A DNA stretch of 18,814 nt, taken from NCBI GenBank assembly GCA_050742975.1, contig JBOGDQ010000122.1, positions 1 to 18,814 on the forward strand, in the 5' to 3' direction. Source of the DNA: JBDTGE01 sp050742975. GTDB taxonomy: Bacteria; Actinomycetota; Actinomycetes; Mycobacteriales; Jatrophihabitantaceae. This document shows positions 1 through 7,252 of the stretch, one piece after another. A program made the translations under genes and the position numbers. Within the stretch, counting starts at the first letter, position 1. Every line of letters starts with the position of its first letter. The notes beneath the pieces were generated by a model. It had not been told where the DNA came from and searched no databases. It was given only the letters and a program-made list of their open reading frames with translations.

Positions 1-557
1 GCCTCGAGCTCGGCCAGGTCGGTCTCGAGCTTCTTGGCGCGGGCGTCGATGTCCGCGTCCCGCTTCTTCTCAAGCGTCGACTTCTCGGCGCTGACCTCGG
101 CCTCGAGGGTCGGCATGTCGCGGTGCCACTCCTCATCGTTCACGTTCGTGATCAGGTACGCCGCGAAGTAGATGATCTTCTCGAGGTCCTTGGGCGCGAG
201 GTCGAGCAGGTAACCGAGCCGCGACGGGACGCCCTTGAAGTACCAGATGTGCGTGACCGGCGCGGCGAGCTCGATGTGGCCCATCCGCTCGCGACGCACC
301 TTCGCGCGCGTGACCTCGACACCGCAGCGCTCGCAGATGATGCCCTTGAAGCGCACCCGCTTGTACTTGCCGCAGTAGCACTCCCAGTCCCGGGTCGGAC
401 CGAAGATCTTCTCGCAGAACAGGCCATCCTTCTCCGGCTTGAGGGTCCGGTAGTTGATGGTCTCGGGCTTCTTGACCTCGCCGTGGCTCCACTGGCGGAT
501 GTCGTCCGCCGTAGCCAGGCCGATACGCAGCTCGTCGAACACGTTGACGTCGAGCAA
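1..557 (-). CDS. rpoC: RNA polymerase beta' subunit, N-terminal part (cut by window edge)
   Basis: This is the first ~185 residues of the beta' subunit of RNA polymerase, the largest core subunit, which carries the clamp and (outside this window) the catalytic Mg-binding loop. The protein starts LDVNVFDELRIGLATADDI after the initiator. It shows the N-terminal zinc ribbon: Cys60 and Cys62 (ECYCGKYKRV), then Cys75 and Cys78 (GIICERCGVE), and then the conserved ERMGHIELAAPVTHIWYFKG stretch. The start is TTG at 557-555. An in-frame TAG lies three codons upstream (566-564), so nothing earlier is possible, and an AGGA motif sits 5 nt before the TTG. A GTG five codons inside (542-540) would remove the conserved LDVN. 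The gene follows rpoB after 104 nt, as is usual. The frame is open to base 1 and the rest lies outside the window. Confidence 0.98.
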   Translation of the reverse strand, partial: MLDVNVFDELRIGLATADDIRQWSHGEVKKPETINYRTLKPEKDGLFCEKIFGPTRDWECYCGKYKRVRFKGIICERCGVEVTRAKVRRERMGHIELAAPVTHIWYFKGVPSRLGYLLDLAPKDLEKIIYFAAYLITNVNDEEWHRDMPTLEAEVSAEKSTLEKKRDADIDARAKKLETDLAELE

Positions 558-596
558 GACTTCCTACTTTCTATTGGATCAGGACGGATCCGGTTT

Positions 597-650
597 CGCG
601 ATCTTCCTGCGCGGGCTGCGCCAGGACGCCTCAGGCGCAGGAAGATCGCG
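597..650. repeat. Palindromic repeat element in the rpoB-rpoC gap
   Basis: A perfect 16-bp inverted repeat has arms at 597-612 (CGCGATCTTCCTGCGC) and 635-650, around a 22-nt loop. The inner 13 bp (GATCTTCCTGCGC) are the same sequence that occurs three times at 16051-16137, where one arm pair has the same orientation and the same 22-nt loop. This looks like a dispersed REP-like palindromic unit. In the rpoBC transcript it would form a strong hairpin about 11 nt after the rpoB stop and about 40 nt before the rpoC start. No U-tract follows it, so a processing or stability element is more likely than a terminator. A smaller inverted repeat (ggatc 576-580, gatcc 587-591) lies just upstream of the rpoC ribosome binding site. 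Confidence 0.85.
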
Positions 651-661
651 GAGAGTGACTT

Positions 662-3600
662 CTAAACTTCTTCGACCGAGCTCGGCTCGAAGCGGCGGGA
701 CAGGTCGATGCCCAGCTCCTCGGCGGCCCGGTAGACGTCATCGTCGGTGTCGCGCATCTCGACGGTCTGCCCGTCGCTGGAGAGCACCTCGACGTTCAGG
801 CACAGCGACTGCAGCTCCTTGAGCAGCACCTTGAACGACTCGGGGATGCCCGGCTCGGGGATGTTCTCGCCCTTGACGATCGCCTCGTACACCTTCACTC
901 GGCCGAGGATGTCGTCGGACTTGATCGTCAGCAGCTCCTGCAGCGCGTAGGCGGCGCCGTAGGCCTGCATCGCCCAGCACTCCATCTCGCCGAAGCGCTG
1001 ACCACCGAACTGCGCCTTACCGCCCAGCGGCTGCTGCGTGATCATCGAGTACGGGCCGGTCGAGCGCGCGTGAATCTTGTCGTCGACCAGGTGCAGCAGC
1101 TTGAGGATGTAGGTGTAGCCCACCGACACCGGCTCGGGGAACGGCTCACCGGAGCGGCCGTCGTACAGCCGCGCCTTGCCGGTCGAACCGATCAGCTGAG
1201 CGCCGTCGCGCGTCGGCAGTGTGGACGCCAGCAGGCCGGTGATCTCCTCCTCGCGGGCACCGTCGAACACCGGGGTCGCGACGTTGCTGTCCGGCGTGCC
1301 CACGCGGGCCGGCTCGGGCAGCCGCGCCGCCCAGCCGGGCGAACCGTCGACCTTCCAGCCGGTCTTGGCCACCCAGCCCAGGTGCGACTCGAGGACCTGA
1401 CCGACGTTCATCCGGCTCGGGACGCCGAGCGGGTTGAGCACGACGTCGACCGGGGTGCCGTCCTCGAGGAACGGCATGTCCTCCGGCGCCAGGATGATCG
1501 AGATAACGCCCTTGTTGCCGTGGCGTCCGGCCAGCTTGTCACCGGGCTGGATCTTGCGTTTCTGGGCGATGTACACCCGGACCAGCTCGTTGACCCCGGC
1601 CGGCAGCTCGTCGCCGTCCTCCCGGCTGAACACACGCACGCCGATGACCTTGCCGGCCTCGCCGTGCGGCACCTTCAGCGACGTGTCGCGGACCTCGCGC
1701 GCCTTCTCGCCGAAGATCGCGCGCAGCAGCCGCTCCTCCGGGGTCAGCTCGGTCTCGCCCTTGGGCGTCACCTTGCCGACCAGCACGTCACCCGGCACCA
1801 CGTCGGCGCCGATGCGCACGATGCCGCGCTCGTCGAGGTCGGCCAGCACCTCCTCAGAGACGTTCGGGATGTCCCGGGTGATCTCCTCGGCGCCCAGTTT
1901 GGTGTCGCGCGCGTCGACCTCGTGCTCCTCGATGTGGATCGAGGTGAGCACGTCGTCCTGCACGAGACGCTGGTTGAGGATGATCGCGTCCTCGTAGTTG
2001 TGGCCCTCCCACGGCATGTAGGCGACCAGCAGGTTCTTGCCGAGCGCCATCTCACCGGTGTCGGTGGACGGGCCGTCGGCGATGACCTGGCCGACCTCGA
2101 TGCGGTCGCCCTCGTTGACGATCGGCTTCTGGTTGAAGCTGGTGCCCTGGTTCGAGCGCGCGAACTTCGCCAGCCGGTACGTCTGGTGAGTGCCGTCGTC
2201 GGCCATGATCGTGATGTAGTCGGCGGACAGGTCGGTGACCACACCAGCCTTCTCGGCGGTGAGGACGTCGGCGGCATCGACCGCGGCCCGCAGTTCCATC
2301 CCGGTGCCGACGAGCGGCGACTCCGAGCGCAGCAGCGGCACGGCCTGGCGCTGCATGTTGGCGCCCATCAGGGCCCGGTTGGCGTCGTCGTGCTCCAGGA
2401 ACGGGATCATCGCCGACGCGACCGACACCATCTGCCGCGGCGAGACGTCCATGTAGTCGACGTCGTCGGGCAGGATCATGTCGACCTCGCCGCCCTTCTT
2501 GCGGCACAGCACCTTCGCCTCGGCGAAGTTGCCTTTGGCGTCGATGATCGCGTTGGCCTGGGCGATGACGTGCCGGTCCTCCTCGTCGGCCGACAGGTAG
2601 TCGATCTGGTCGGTGACGCGACCCTTCTCGACCTTGCGGTACGGCGTCTCGATGAAGCCGAACGCATTGACGCGACCGTAGGAGGCGAGCGAGCCGATCA
2701 GGCCGATGTTCGGGCCTTCCGGCGTCTCGATCGGGCACATGCGGCCGTAGTGCGACGGGTGCACGTCACGGACGTCCATGCCGGCGCGGTCGCGGGACAG
2801 GCCACCGGGGCCGAGCGCGGACAGCCGGCGCTTGTGGGTCAGGCCGGCCAGCGGGTTCGTCTGGTCCATGAACTGGCTCAGCTGCGAGGTGCCGAAGAAC
2901 TCCTTGATGGAGGCGACGACCGGCCGGATGTTGATCAGGGTCTGCGGCGTGATCGCCTCGACGTCCTGGGTCGTCATCCGCTCGCGGACGACCCGCTCCA
3001 TGCGGGACAGGCCGACGCGGATCTGGTTCTGGATGAGCTCGCCGACCGTGCGCAGGCGCCGGTTGCCGAAATGGTCGATGTCGTCGACCTCGTAGCCGTC
3101 CTCGCCGGCGTGCAGCCGGACCAGGTACTCGATGGTGCGGACGATGTCGTCCTCGGTCAGCGTGCCGGTGCCGATCGCGACGTCCAGGCCCAGCTTCTTG
3201 TTGGCCTTGTACCGGCCGACCTTGGCCAGGTCGTAGCGCTTCGGGTTGAAGAACAGGTTCTCCAGCAGCGCCTGCGCGGACTCGCGCGTCGGCGGCTCGC
3301 CCGGGCGCAGCTTGCGGTAGATGTCGAGCAGGGCCTCGTCCGGCGAGCCGATGTGGTCCTTGTCGAGCGTGGCGATGAGGGTCTCGGACCACGAGAAGTG
3401 CTCGCGGATGCGGTCCTCGGACCAGCCCAGCGCCTTCAGCAGGACGGTCACCGGCTGGCGCCGCTTGCGGTCGATGCGGACGCCGACGGTCGAGCGCTTG
3501 TCGACGTCGAACTCCAGCCAGGCGCCGCGGCCGGGGATGACCTTGACCGCGTACACGTCGACGTCGGAGGTCTTGTCGATCGTCCGGTCGAAGTAGACGC

Positions 3601-4105
3601 CCGGCGAGCGGACCAGCTGGCTGACCACGACGCGCTCGGTGCCGTTGATGACGAAGGTGCCCTTGCGGGTCATCATCGGGAAGTCGCCCATGAACACGGT
3701 CTGCGACTTGATCTCGCCGGTGGTGTTGTTGGTGAACTCCGCGGTGACGAACAGCGGGGCCGCGTAGGTCATGTCCTTGTCCTTGCACTCCTCGATGGAC
3801 GCCTTGACGTCCTCGAAGCGCGGATTGGAGAAGGACAGGCTCATCGAGCCGGAGAAGTCCTCGATCGGGGAGAGCTCGCCCAGGATCTCGGCCAGGCCCG
3901 AGTTAGGCGAGGAATCGGCGGTGGCACGAGCCTGCCAGGCCTCGTTACCCACCAGCCAGTCGAAGGACTCGGTCTGCAGCGCGAGAAGGTTTGGCACCTC
4001 CAACGGCTCGCGGATCTTGGCGAAAGACGTCCGGGGCGGGGACCCCGGGATACCGAACGACTTGCCATTTGCGGAACTTGCCTTACCGGAGCGAGAGACT
4101 GCCAA
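662..4105 (-). CDS. rpoB: RNA polymerase beta subunit
   Basis: Full-length beta subunit of RNA polymerase, 1147 residues from the start chosen here (M. tuberculosis RpoB is 1172). Residue numbers below count from the TTG at 4120; subtract 5 for the chosen start. Visible landmarks are the rifampicin region GTSQLSQFMDQTNPLAGL from about 410 with D419, H429 and S434 (E. coli 516, 526, 531), MCPIETPEGPNIGLIGSL near 461, GHNYEDAIIL near 707, the active-site lysines in GDKLAGRHGNKG (K862, K870), and the C-terminal SFKVLLKELQSLCLNVEVL. Rifampicin contacts are mostly intact, but E. coli N518 is Thr421 here. Two TTG starts compete. The one at 4105-4103 has GGAAGGA six nt upstream and gives MAVSRSGKASS, like Streptomyces RpoB, so I prefer it. 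The TTG at 4120 has no clear ribosome binding site. Stop is TAG at 664-662. The gene has its own candidate promoter and is followed by rpoC. Confidence 0.98.
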   Translation of the reverse strand: MAVSRSGKASSANGKSFGIPGSPPRTSFAKIREPLEVPNLLALQTESFDWLVGNEAWQARATADSSPNSGLAEILGELSPIEDFSGSMSLSFSNPRFEDVKASIEECKDKDMTYAAPLFVTAEFTNNTTGEIKSQTVFMGDFPMMTRKGTFVINGTERVVVSQLVRSPGVYFDRTIDKTSDVDVYAVKVIPGRGAWLEFDVDKRSTVGVRIDRKRRQPVTVLLKALGWSEDRIREHFSWSETLIATLDKDHIGSPDEALLDIYRKLRPGEPPTRESAQALLENLFFNPKRYDLAKVGRYKANKKLGLDVAIGTGTLTEDDIVRTIEYLVRLHAGEDGYEVDDIDHFGNRRLRTVGELIQNQIRVGLSRMERVVRERMTTQDVEAITPQTLINIRPVVASIKEFFGTSQLSQFMDQTNPLAGLTHKRRLSALGPGGLSRDRAGMDVRDVHPSHYGRMCPIETPEGPNIGLIGSLASYGRVNAFGFIETPYRKVEKGRVTDQIDYLSADEEDRHVIAQANAIIDAKGNFAEAKVLCRKKGGEVDMILPDDVDYMDVSPRQMVSVASAMIPFLEHDDANRALMGANMQRQAVPLLRSESPLVGTGMELRAAVDAADVLTAEKAGVVTDLSADYITIMADDGTHQTYRLAKFARSNQGTSFNQKPIVNEGDRIEVGQVIADGPSTDTGEMALGKNLLVAYMPWEGHNYEDAIILNQRLVQDDVLTSIHIEEHEVDARDTKLGAEEITRDIPNVSEEVLADLDERGIVRIGADVVPGDVLVGKVTPKGETELTPEERLLRAIFGEKAREVRDTSLKVPHGEAGKVIGVRVFSREDGDELPAGVNELVRVYIAQKRKIQPGDKLAGRHGNKGVISIILAPEDMPFLEDGTPVDVVLNPLGVPSRMNVGQVLESHLGWVAKTGWKVDGSPGWAARLPEPARVGTPDSNVATPVFDGAREEEITGLLASTLPTRDGAQLIGSTGKARLYDGRSGEPFPEPVSVGYTYILKLLHLVDDKIHARSTGPYSMITQQPLGGKAQFGGQRFGEMECWAMQAYGAAYALQELLTIKSDDILGRVKVYEAIVKGENIPEPGIPESFKVLLKELQSLCLNVEVLSSDGQTVEMRDTDDDVYRAAEELGIDLSRRFEPSSVEEV

Positions 4106-4273
4106 GATGCGTCCTTCCAAGGACTATGAACCGGGCCGAACGACGCGCGTCCACTGGCCTCCTGCATCCGTCGACACTTCGTGCGGCACCGTGGTGTTCC
4201 GGGGCAACAGGAAGTAGGCCGCTGAGTTGTACAGACGGACCGCAGGGGTGGGCAGAGGGCAGCGCAAAGTTGC

Positions 4274-4302
4274 AGTCTAGCAACTTCGGGCATGGCAAGC
4301 AA
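4274..4302 (-). promoter_or_regulatory. Candidate rpoB promoter
   Basis: On the minus strand a -35-like TTGCTT (4302-4297) is followed, after exactly 17 bp, by TAGACT (4279-4274), which fits the actinobacterial housekeeping -10 pattern TAnnnT. The predicted start near 4267 leaves a leader of about 160 nt before the rpoB TTG. Its position directly upstream of rpoB and after the mce genes fits a need for independent rpoBC transcription, since the usual rplJL readthrough would have to cross 11 kb. Confidence 0.6.
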
Positions 4303-4310
4303 GGCCACTA

Positions 4311-4328
4311 CCCGGAGCCGCTCCCGGG
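4311..4328 (-). terminator. Weak hairpin that may end the mce transcript
   Basis: CCCGGAG and CTCCCGGG form a 7-bp stem with a 3-nt loop and a one-base bulge, just upstream of the rpoB promoter. No T-run follows on the minus strand. It could be a U-less actinobacterial terminator, or it may have no function in this very GC-rich stretch. Confidence 0.25.
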
Positions 4329-4489
4329 TCGCCCGGCCGCGGGTCCGGGTGAACTCCGCCCGCTCGCTCCAGGCGGGGGCTCACCGCATCCTGCGGCCGT
4401 CGAAACCGAACAGAGCAGGCCAACGGCGTGTGCAGAAAGGGTGCCTCGCCAGGCCCCGGACGTCAAGCATTTCGGGCCGTTTCATCCGT

Positions 4490-5350
4490 TCAGCCGGACG
4501 GGGCGTACTCGTAGCTGGCGACCAGCCAGTGGCCGCTGACCGGCTGCATCGTCACGCGCGCGCTGAAGATCGACAGCTTGGGAGTGCTCGTGCCGTCCGC
4601 GCTGTTGGTCGTGGACAGCTGACCGAAGATCAGCACGACCCACTGCTTGCCGTCGCTGCTGACCGACTCGATGCCGGCGTTGTTCACGGTCGCGGCCTGG
4701 GTGAACTTCAGCTTGGTCGCCTGCGGCCGGACCAGCTTGTCGATCGCGGTCTTGTACTGCGCGGTGAACTTGCCGGTGGTGCAGGCCAGCCCCTTCGCCT
4801 CGGCCTGGTCGAGCTTGCGGTAGTCGTAGGTGTTCATCGTCGCCATGCAGCTCTTGGCTGCGGCGAGGACCTGCCCCCGCTGGGTGGCGACGTTCACGCT
4901 CTTCGTGGCCCACCACACGCCGTGGCTGGCCGCGACGCCCAGCACCAGGACCAGGACGAGCACCGCCGCGAGCACTGCCGACGGCAGCCAGCTCAGCCAG
5001 GCCGGCAGCGGTCGGTGCGGTCGCGCGGCCGGCGGTTGGGACTTGTCCAGGACGACGGCGGCGGACGTCTCGGCCCGCTCGGCCCGCTCGGCCGGCTCGG
5101 CCGGCTCGGCCCGCGGCGCCAGCCGCGACTCAGGTCCAGGCATCGGTCCAGGGGTCGGTCCCGGTGCCGGGCGCGATGCCGCGCCGGGCTGCGGTCGGCC
5201 GCCGATGCGCCGGGCCCGGCTGGCCGCCTGCGCCTTCGGGGAGGGCGCCGGCCGCCTGGCCTGGCTGCCCTGATCGGTACTGCTGCCTGGATCGGTGCTG
5301 CCCTTCCGGGTGGCGCCGTCATCGCGGCCCTCGTCGTCGCGCTCGGTCAT
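4490..5350 (-). CDS. Mce-associated membrane protein with proline/alanine-rich N-terminus
   Basis: A 286-residue single-pass membrane protein closing the mce operon. Residues 1-115 are a charged, Pro/Ala/Arg-rich, probably disordered cytoplasmic tail containing PAPGPTPGPMPGPE and an A-E-P/R repeat. One transmembrane helix follows at about 120-144 (LPSAVLAAVLVLVLVLGVAA). An extracytoplasmic domain of ~140 residues ends SGHWLVASYEYAPSG, the layout seen in Mce-associated (Mas/Mam) proteins that follow mce operons. In mycobacteria such proteins are thought to stabilise or assist Mce complexes. The ATG at 5350-5348 overlaps the TGA of the upstream gene (ATGA), which fixes the start; the open frame extends 12 codons further but would only lengthen that overlap. 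The family call rests on position, topology and the C-terminal GxW(L)V pattern, because sequence identity in this family is low. Confidence 0.8.
   Translation of the reverse strand: MTERDDEGRDDGATRKGSTDPGSSTDQGSQARRPAPSPKAQAASRARRIGGRPQPGAASRPAPGPTPGPMPGPESRLAPRAEPAEPAERAERAETSAAVVLDKSQPPAARPHRPLPAWLSWLPSAVLAAVLVLVLVLGVAASHGVWWATKSVNVATQRGQVLAAAKSCMATMNTYDYRKLDQAEAKGLACTTGKFTAQYKTAIDKLVRPQATKLKFTQAATVNNAGIESVSSDGKQWVVLIFGQLSTTNSADGTSTPKLSIFSARVTMQPVSGHWLVASYEYAPSG
5069..5113. repeat. Five tandem 9-bp repeats inside the last mce-operon gene
   Basis: Five head-to-tail copies of ctcggccSg (S is c or g) at 5069-5113 encode alternating Ala-Glu-Arg and Ala-Glu-Pro tripeptides in the disordered N-terminal tail. 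A repeat of in-frame unit length can change copy number by slippage without breaking the frame. Confidence 0.85.
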
Positions 5351-5880
5351 GACAAGTCGATCCCCTGCAGGTCGGAGGCCAGCCACTTTCCGCCGACCCG
5401 CACCATCGTCAGCTCGATCCGCTTGGGGATCGCGGCCGACTGCTTGCCGTTGGCGTCGATCCGGTAGCCGTTGGCGACGAGCAGCACCAGATAGCCCTTG
5501 GCAGCGTCACCGCTCTCCAGCGCGGTGTCGGTCACCTGCGCCTTGATGTCGAACTTGTTCGTCGTCAGCTGCGTCAGTGTGCTCGCCTTGTCCTTCTGCA
5601 GGTCGCTCCTGAGCTGTCCGGTCGCTCCGGCGAGTGCCCGCGCGAAGTCGGTGTCGAAGCTCTTGCGGGCGTAGGTGAGCATGTTGATCGTCTGCGTCGT
5701 CGCGGCCGAGAGGGCGGCCTGCTCGCTCGAGCTGAACTGCGCTGCGGCAGAGTCCTTGTGGCGGTGCCGGGCCGGGTAGACCACCGCGAACAGCAGGGCG
5801 GCCAGCACCACGGCGAGCACCGCGAGTACGGCCGCCACGATCCACGGTGGGCGAGCTGCCGGAGCGCGCATGAAAGCCAT
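5347..5880 (-). CDS. Mce-associated membrane protein
   Basis: A 177-residue single-pass protein: a short N-terminus, a transmembrane helix at about 13-35 (WIVAAVLAVLAVVLAALLFA), then an extracytoplasmic domain ending RVGGKWLASDLQGIDLS. This size, topology and terminal GGKWL pattern match the small Mce-associated proteins found directly after mceF in actinobacterial mce operons (for example the Rv0175-Rv0178 group next to mce1 of M. tuberculosis). The helix-rich segment after the membrane span (FSSSEQAALSAATTQTINML and on) is typical of the group. The start ATG at 5880-5878 has AGGGA four nt upstream; a second ATG three codons in has no well-spaced site. It lies 75 nt after mceF and overlaps the next gene by 4 nt. 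The exact biochemical role is unknown. Confidence 0.85.
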   Translation of the reverse strand: MAFMRAPAARPPWIVAAVLAVLAVVLAALLFAVVYPARHRHKDSAAAQFSSSEQAALSAATTQTINMLTYARKSFDTDFARALAGATGQLRSDLQKDKASTLTQLTTNKFDIKAQVTDTALESGDAAKGYLVLLVANGYRIDANGKQSAAIPKRIELTMVRVGGKWLASDLQGIDLS

Positions 5881-5955
5881 CGTCTCCCTACTTCTGCCGA
5901 GCTGCGGCGCGGACGGTAGGCCGCGCGTCGCGGCGCCGGCTCAGCGCTGCAACGT

Positions 5956-7245
5956 TCAGTTGAGTGCGGTGGTCAGGATCGCGATCCAGGACCGGTCACC
6001 CAGGATCGAGGCACGGCCTCCGACGTCGCCCAACCTGAGCGTGTTCTGCGTGGTCACGCGAGGATAGGCCACCTCACCGCCGGAGTTGCTTATCGGATCG
6101 CCGCCCGGGACGTTCGCCGAACCCCGCACATCGGTGCCGCTGCTGGGCGGCGCCGTGCAGTGCGCCGCCGTGTTCGGAGCCTGCGGCCCGGTCTCGCTCG
6201 GCTGGCGGATCTTCGTGCCGCCGTAGCCCTCCGAACCCTTCTTCGGGTCGCCGCAGTCCTTCGGGTCGTTCTGCGCCTGCAGGATGAACCCGAGCGCTCC
6301 GCAAGTCTCGCTGCCACACGATCCACCGGAGCGCAACGAGGTCTGCCCGCCGGCCGCCAGTACCGGGAACAACTCGAGGATCTGCTCGATGCCGTCCAGG
6401 TGGCGCACGAGCGTCTGGCCGGTCGTCGCCAGGTTGGCCAGGATGAGGCCGAGGTCGGTCTTGTTGTCGGTGACGAACTGGCTGATCACGGACAAGTTGC
6501 CGGGGCCGTTGTCGAGCAGGTTGCGGATGTCTCCGTCACTCTGCTTGAGCTGCTGCGAGAGCAGGTTGAGGCTGTGCGTGAAGCTCTGCAGCGGCTGTGC
6601 CTCGGCCAGCTGGGTGTCCAGCACCTTGCCCGCCGATTTGATCAGCGCGATCGTCGTCGGCAGGTTCTGCTGCGCCGTGACCAGCAGGTTGTTGGTGGAG
6701 TCCAGCAGCGACCCGAGCGCCTGGCCCCGGTTCGCGAACGCCTCGCCGAGCTCGCGGACCGTGGTCTGCAGCGACGGGATGTCGACGGACTGGACCAGCG
6801 CGTCCATGTCGGTCAGCAGCTGCTTGGTCGCGATGGGGACGCTGGTGTGGTCCATCGTGATGACCTCGCCGCCGTGCATGTACGGGCCATTGCCGTTGGG
6901 TGGGATCAGGTTGACGTACTGCTCGCCGATCACCGAGCGGTCCGAGACCGTGGCCGACGTGCTCACCGGAACCTTCGGGTGGCTGCAGTCGGACAGGTTC
7001 AGGTCGACCTTCACGCCCTTGTCGATCAGGTGCAGCTGCCCGACCCGGCCGACCGTGACGCCGCGGTAGGTGACCTCGGCATTGGTGAAGATGCCGCCGG
7101 AGTCGGGGAACTCCGCGCTTATCGTGCAGGCGTCCTTGCCGAAGCCCTTGAACAGGCCGACGTACTCGGCACTGACGTAGGAGACGCCGACCAACGTCAT
7201 GATCACGAAGATGATCAGCTGTATCTTCACCGACCGTCGCAGCAT
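5956..7245 (-). CDS. mceF: MceF, MCE-domain protein of lipid-import complex
   Basis: A 429-residue sixth MCE protein. An N-terminal transmembrane anchor (about 8-25, IQLIIFVIMTLVGVSYVS) is followed by the MCE/MlaD beta-barrel domain at about 40-115 (TYRGVTVGRVGQLHL, SVIGEQYVNLIPP), then a long helical, coiled-coil-like region (about 135-295) that in Mce proteins builds a hydrophobic tunnel across the envelope. The C-terminal tail is Pro/Gly-rich and contains Cys310, Cys315, Cys331 and Cys363, which could form disulfides outside the membrane. The ATG at 7245-7243 is 7 nt after the mceE stop; a GTG seven codons upstream would start inside mceE. The ATG at 7253 is out of frame. Last position in the mceA-F series, a C-terminal extension and no lipobox support MceF. 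Confidence 0.92.
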   Translation of the reverse strand: MLRRSVKIQLIIFVIMTLVGVSYVSAEYVGLFKGFGKDACTISAEFPDSGGIFTNAEVTYRGVTVGRVGQLHLIDKGVKVDLNLSDCSHPKVPVSTSATVSDRSVIGEQYVNLIPPNGNGPYMHGGEVITMDHTSVPIATKQLLTDMDALVQSVDIPSLQTTVRELGEAFANRGQALGSLLDSTNNLLVTAQQNLPTTIALIKSAGKVLDTQLAEAQPLQSFTHSLNLLSQQLKQSDGDIRNLLDNGPGNLSVISQFVTDNKTDLGLILANLATTGQTLVRHLDGIEQILELFPVLAAGGQTSLRSGGSCGSETCGALGFILQAQNDPKDCGDPKKGSEGYGGTKIRQPSETGPQAPNTAAHCTAPPSSGTDVRGSANVPGGDPISNSGGEVAYPRVTTQNTLRLGDVGGRASILGDRSWIAILTTALN

Positions 7246-7252
7246 CGGCGCA

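Larger units (their letters stand above)
4106..4489. other. Gap between the mce operon end and rpoB: promoter and rpoB leader
   Basis: These 384 nt carry no convincing gene. Read on the minus strand they hold the tail of the mce transcript, a GC-rich stretch with several imperfect hairpins (about 4311-4390), a candidate promoter at 4302-4274, and then a ~160-nt untranslated leader for rpoB. Open frames on either strand here are short extensions of frames antisense to neighbouring genes and have no homology that I recognise. Confidence 0.6.

Noticed and set aside
597..650. Intrinsic terminator between rpoB and rpoC
   Set aside because: The hairpin is strong but has no T-run on the minus strand, and ending transcription here would cut off rpoC; the same sequence occurs elsewhere as a repeat.
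4106..4120. TTG at 4120 as rpoB start
   Set aside because: It lacks a spaced ribosome binding site, whereas GGAAGGA within these codons sits six nt before the TTG at 4105, which gives a Streptomyces-like N-terminus.
1070..4129. A 1019-codon open frame on the plus strand opposite rpoB
   Set aside because: It is the antisense shadow of a highly conserved gene in GC-rich DNA; its product is Arg/Asp/Val/Leu-rich, with no recognisable domain, while the minus strand encodes an unmistakable RpoB.
4292..5467. 391-codon plus-strand frame opposite the Mce-associated genes
   Set aside because: Arg/Gly/Leu-rich antisense translation without domains; the minus-strand genes have proper topology, ATGA coupling and operon context.
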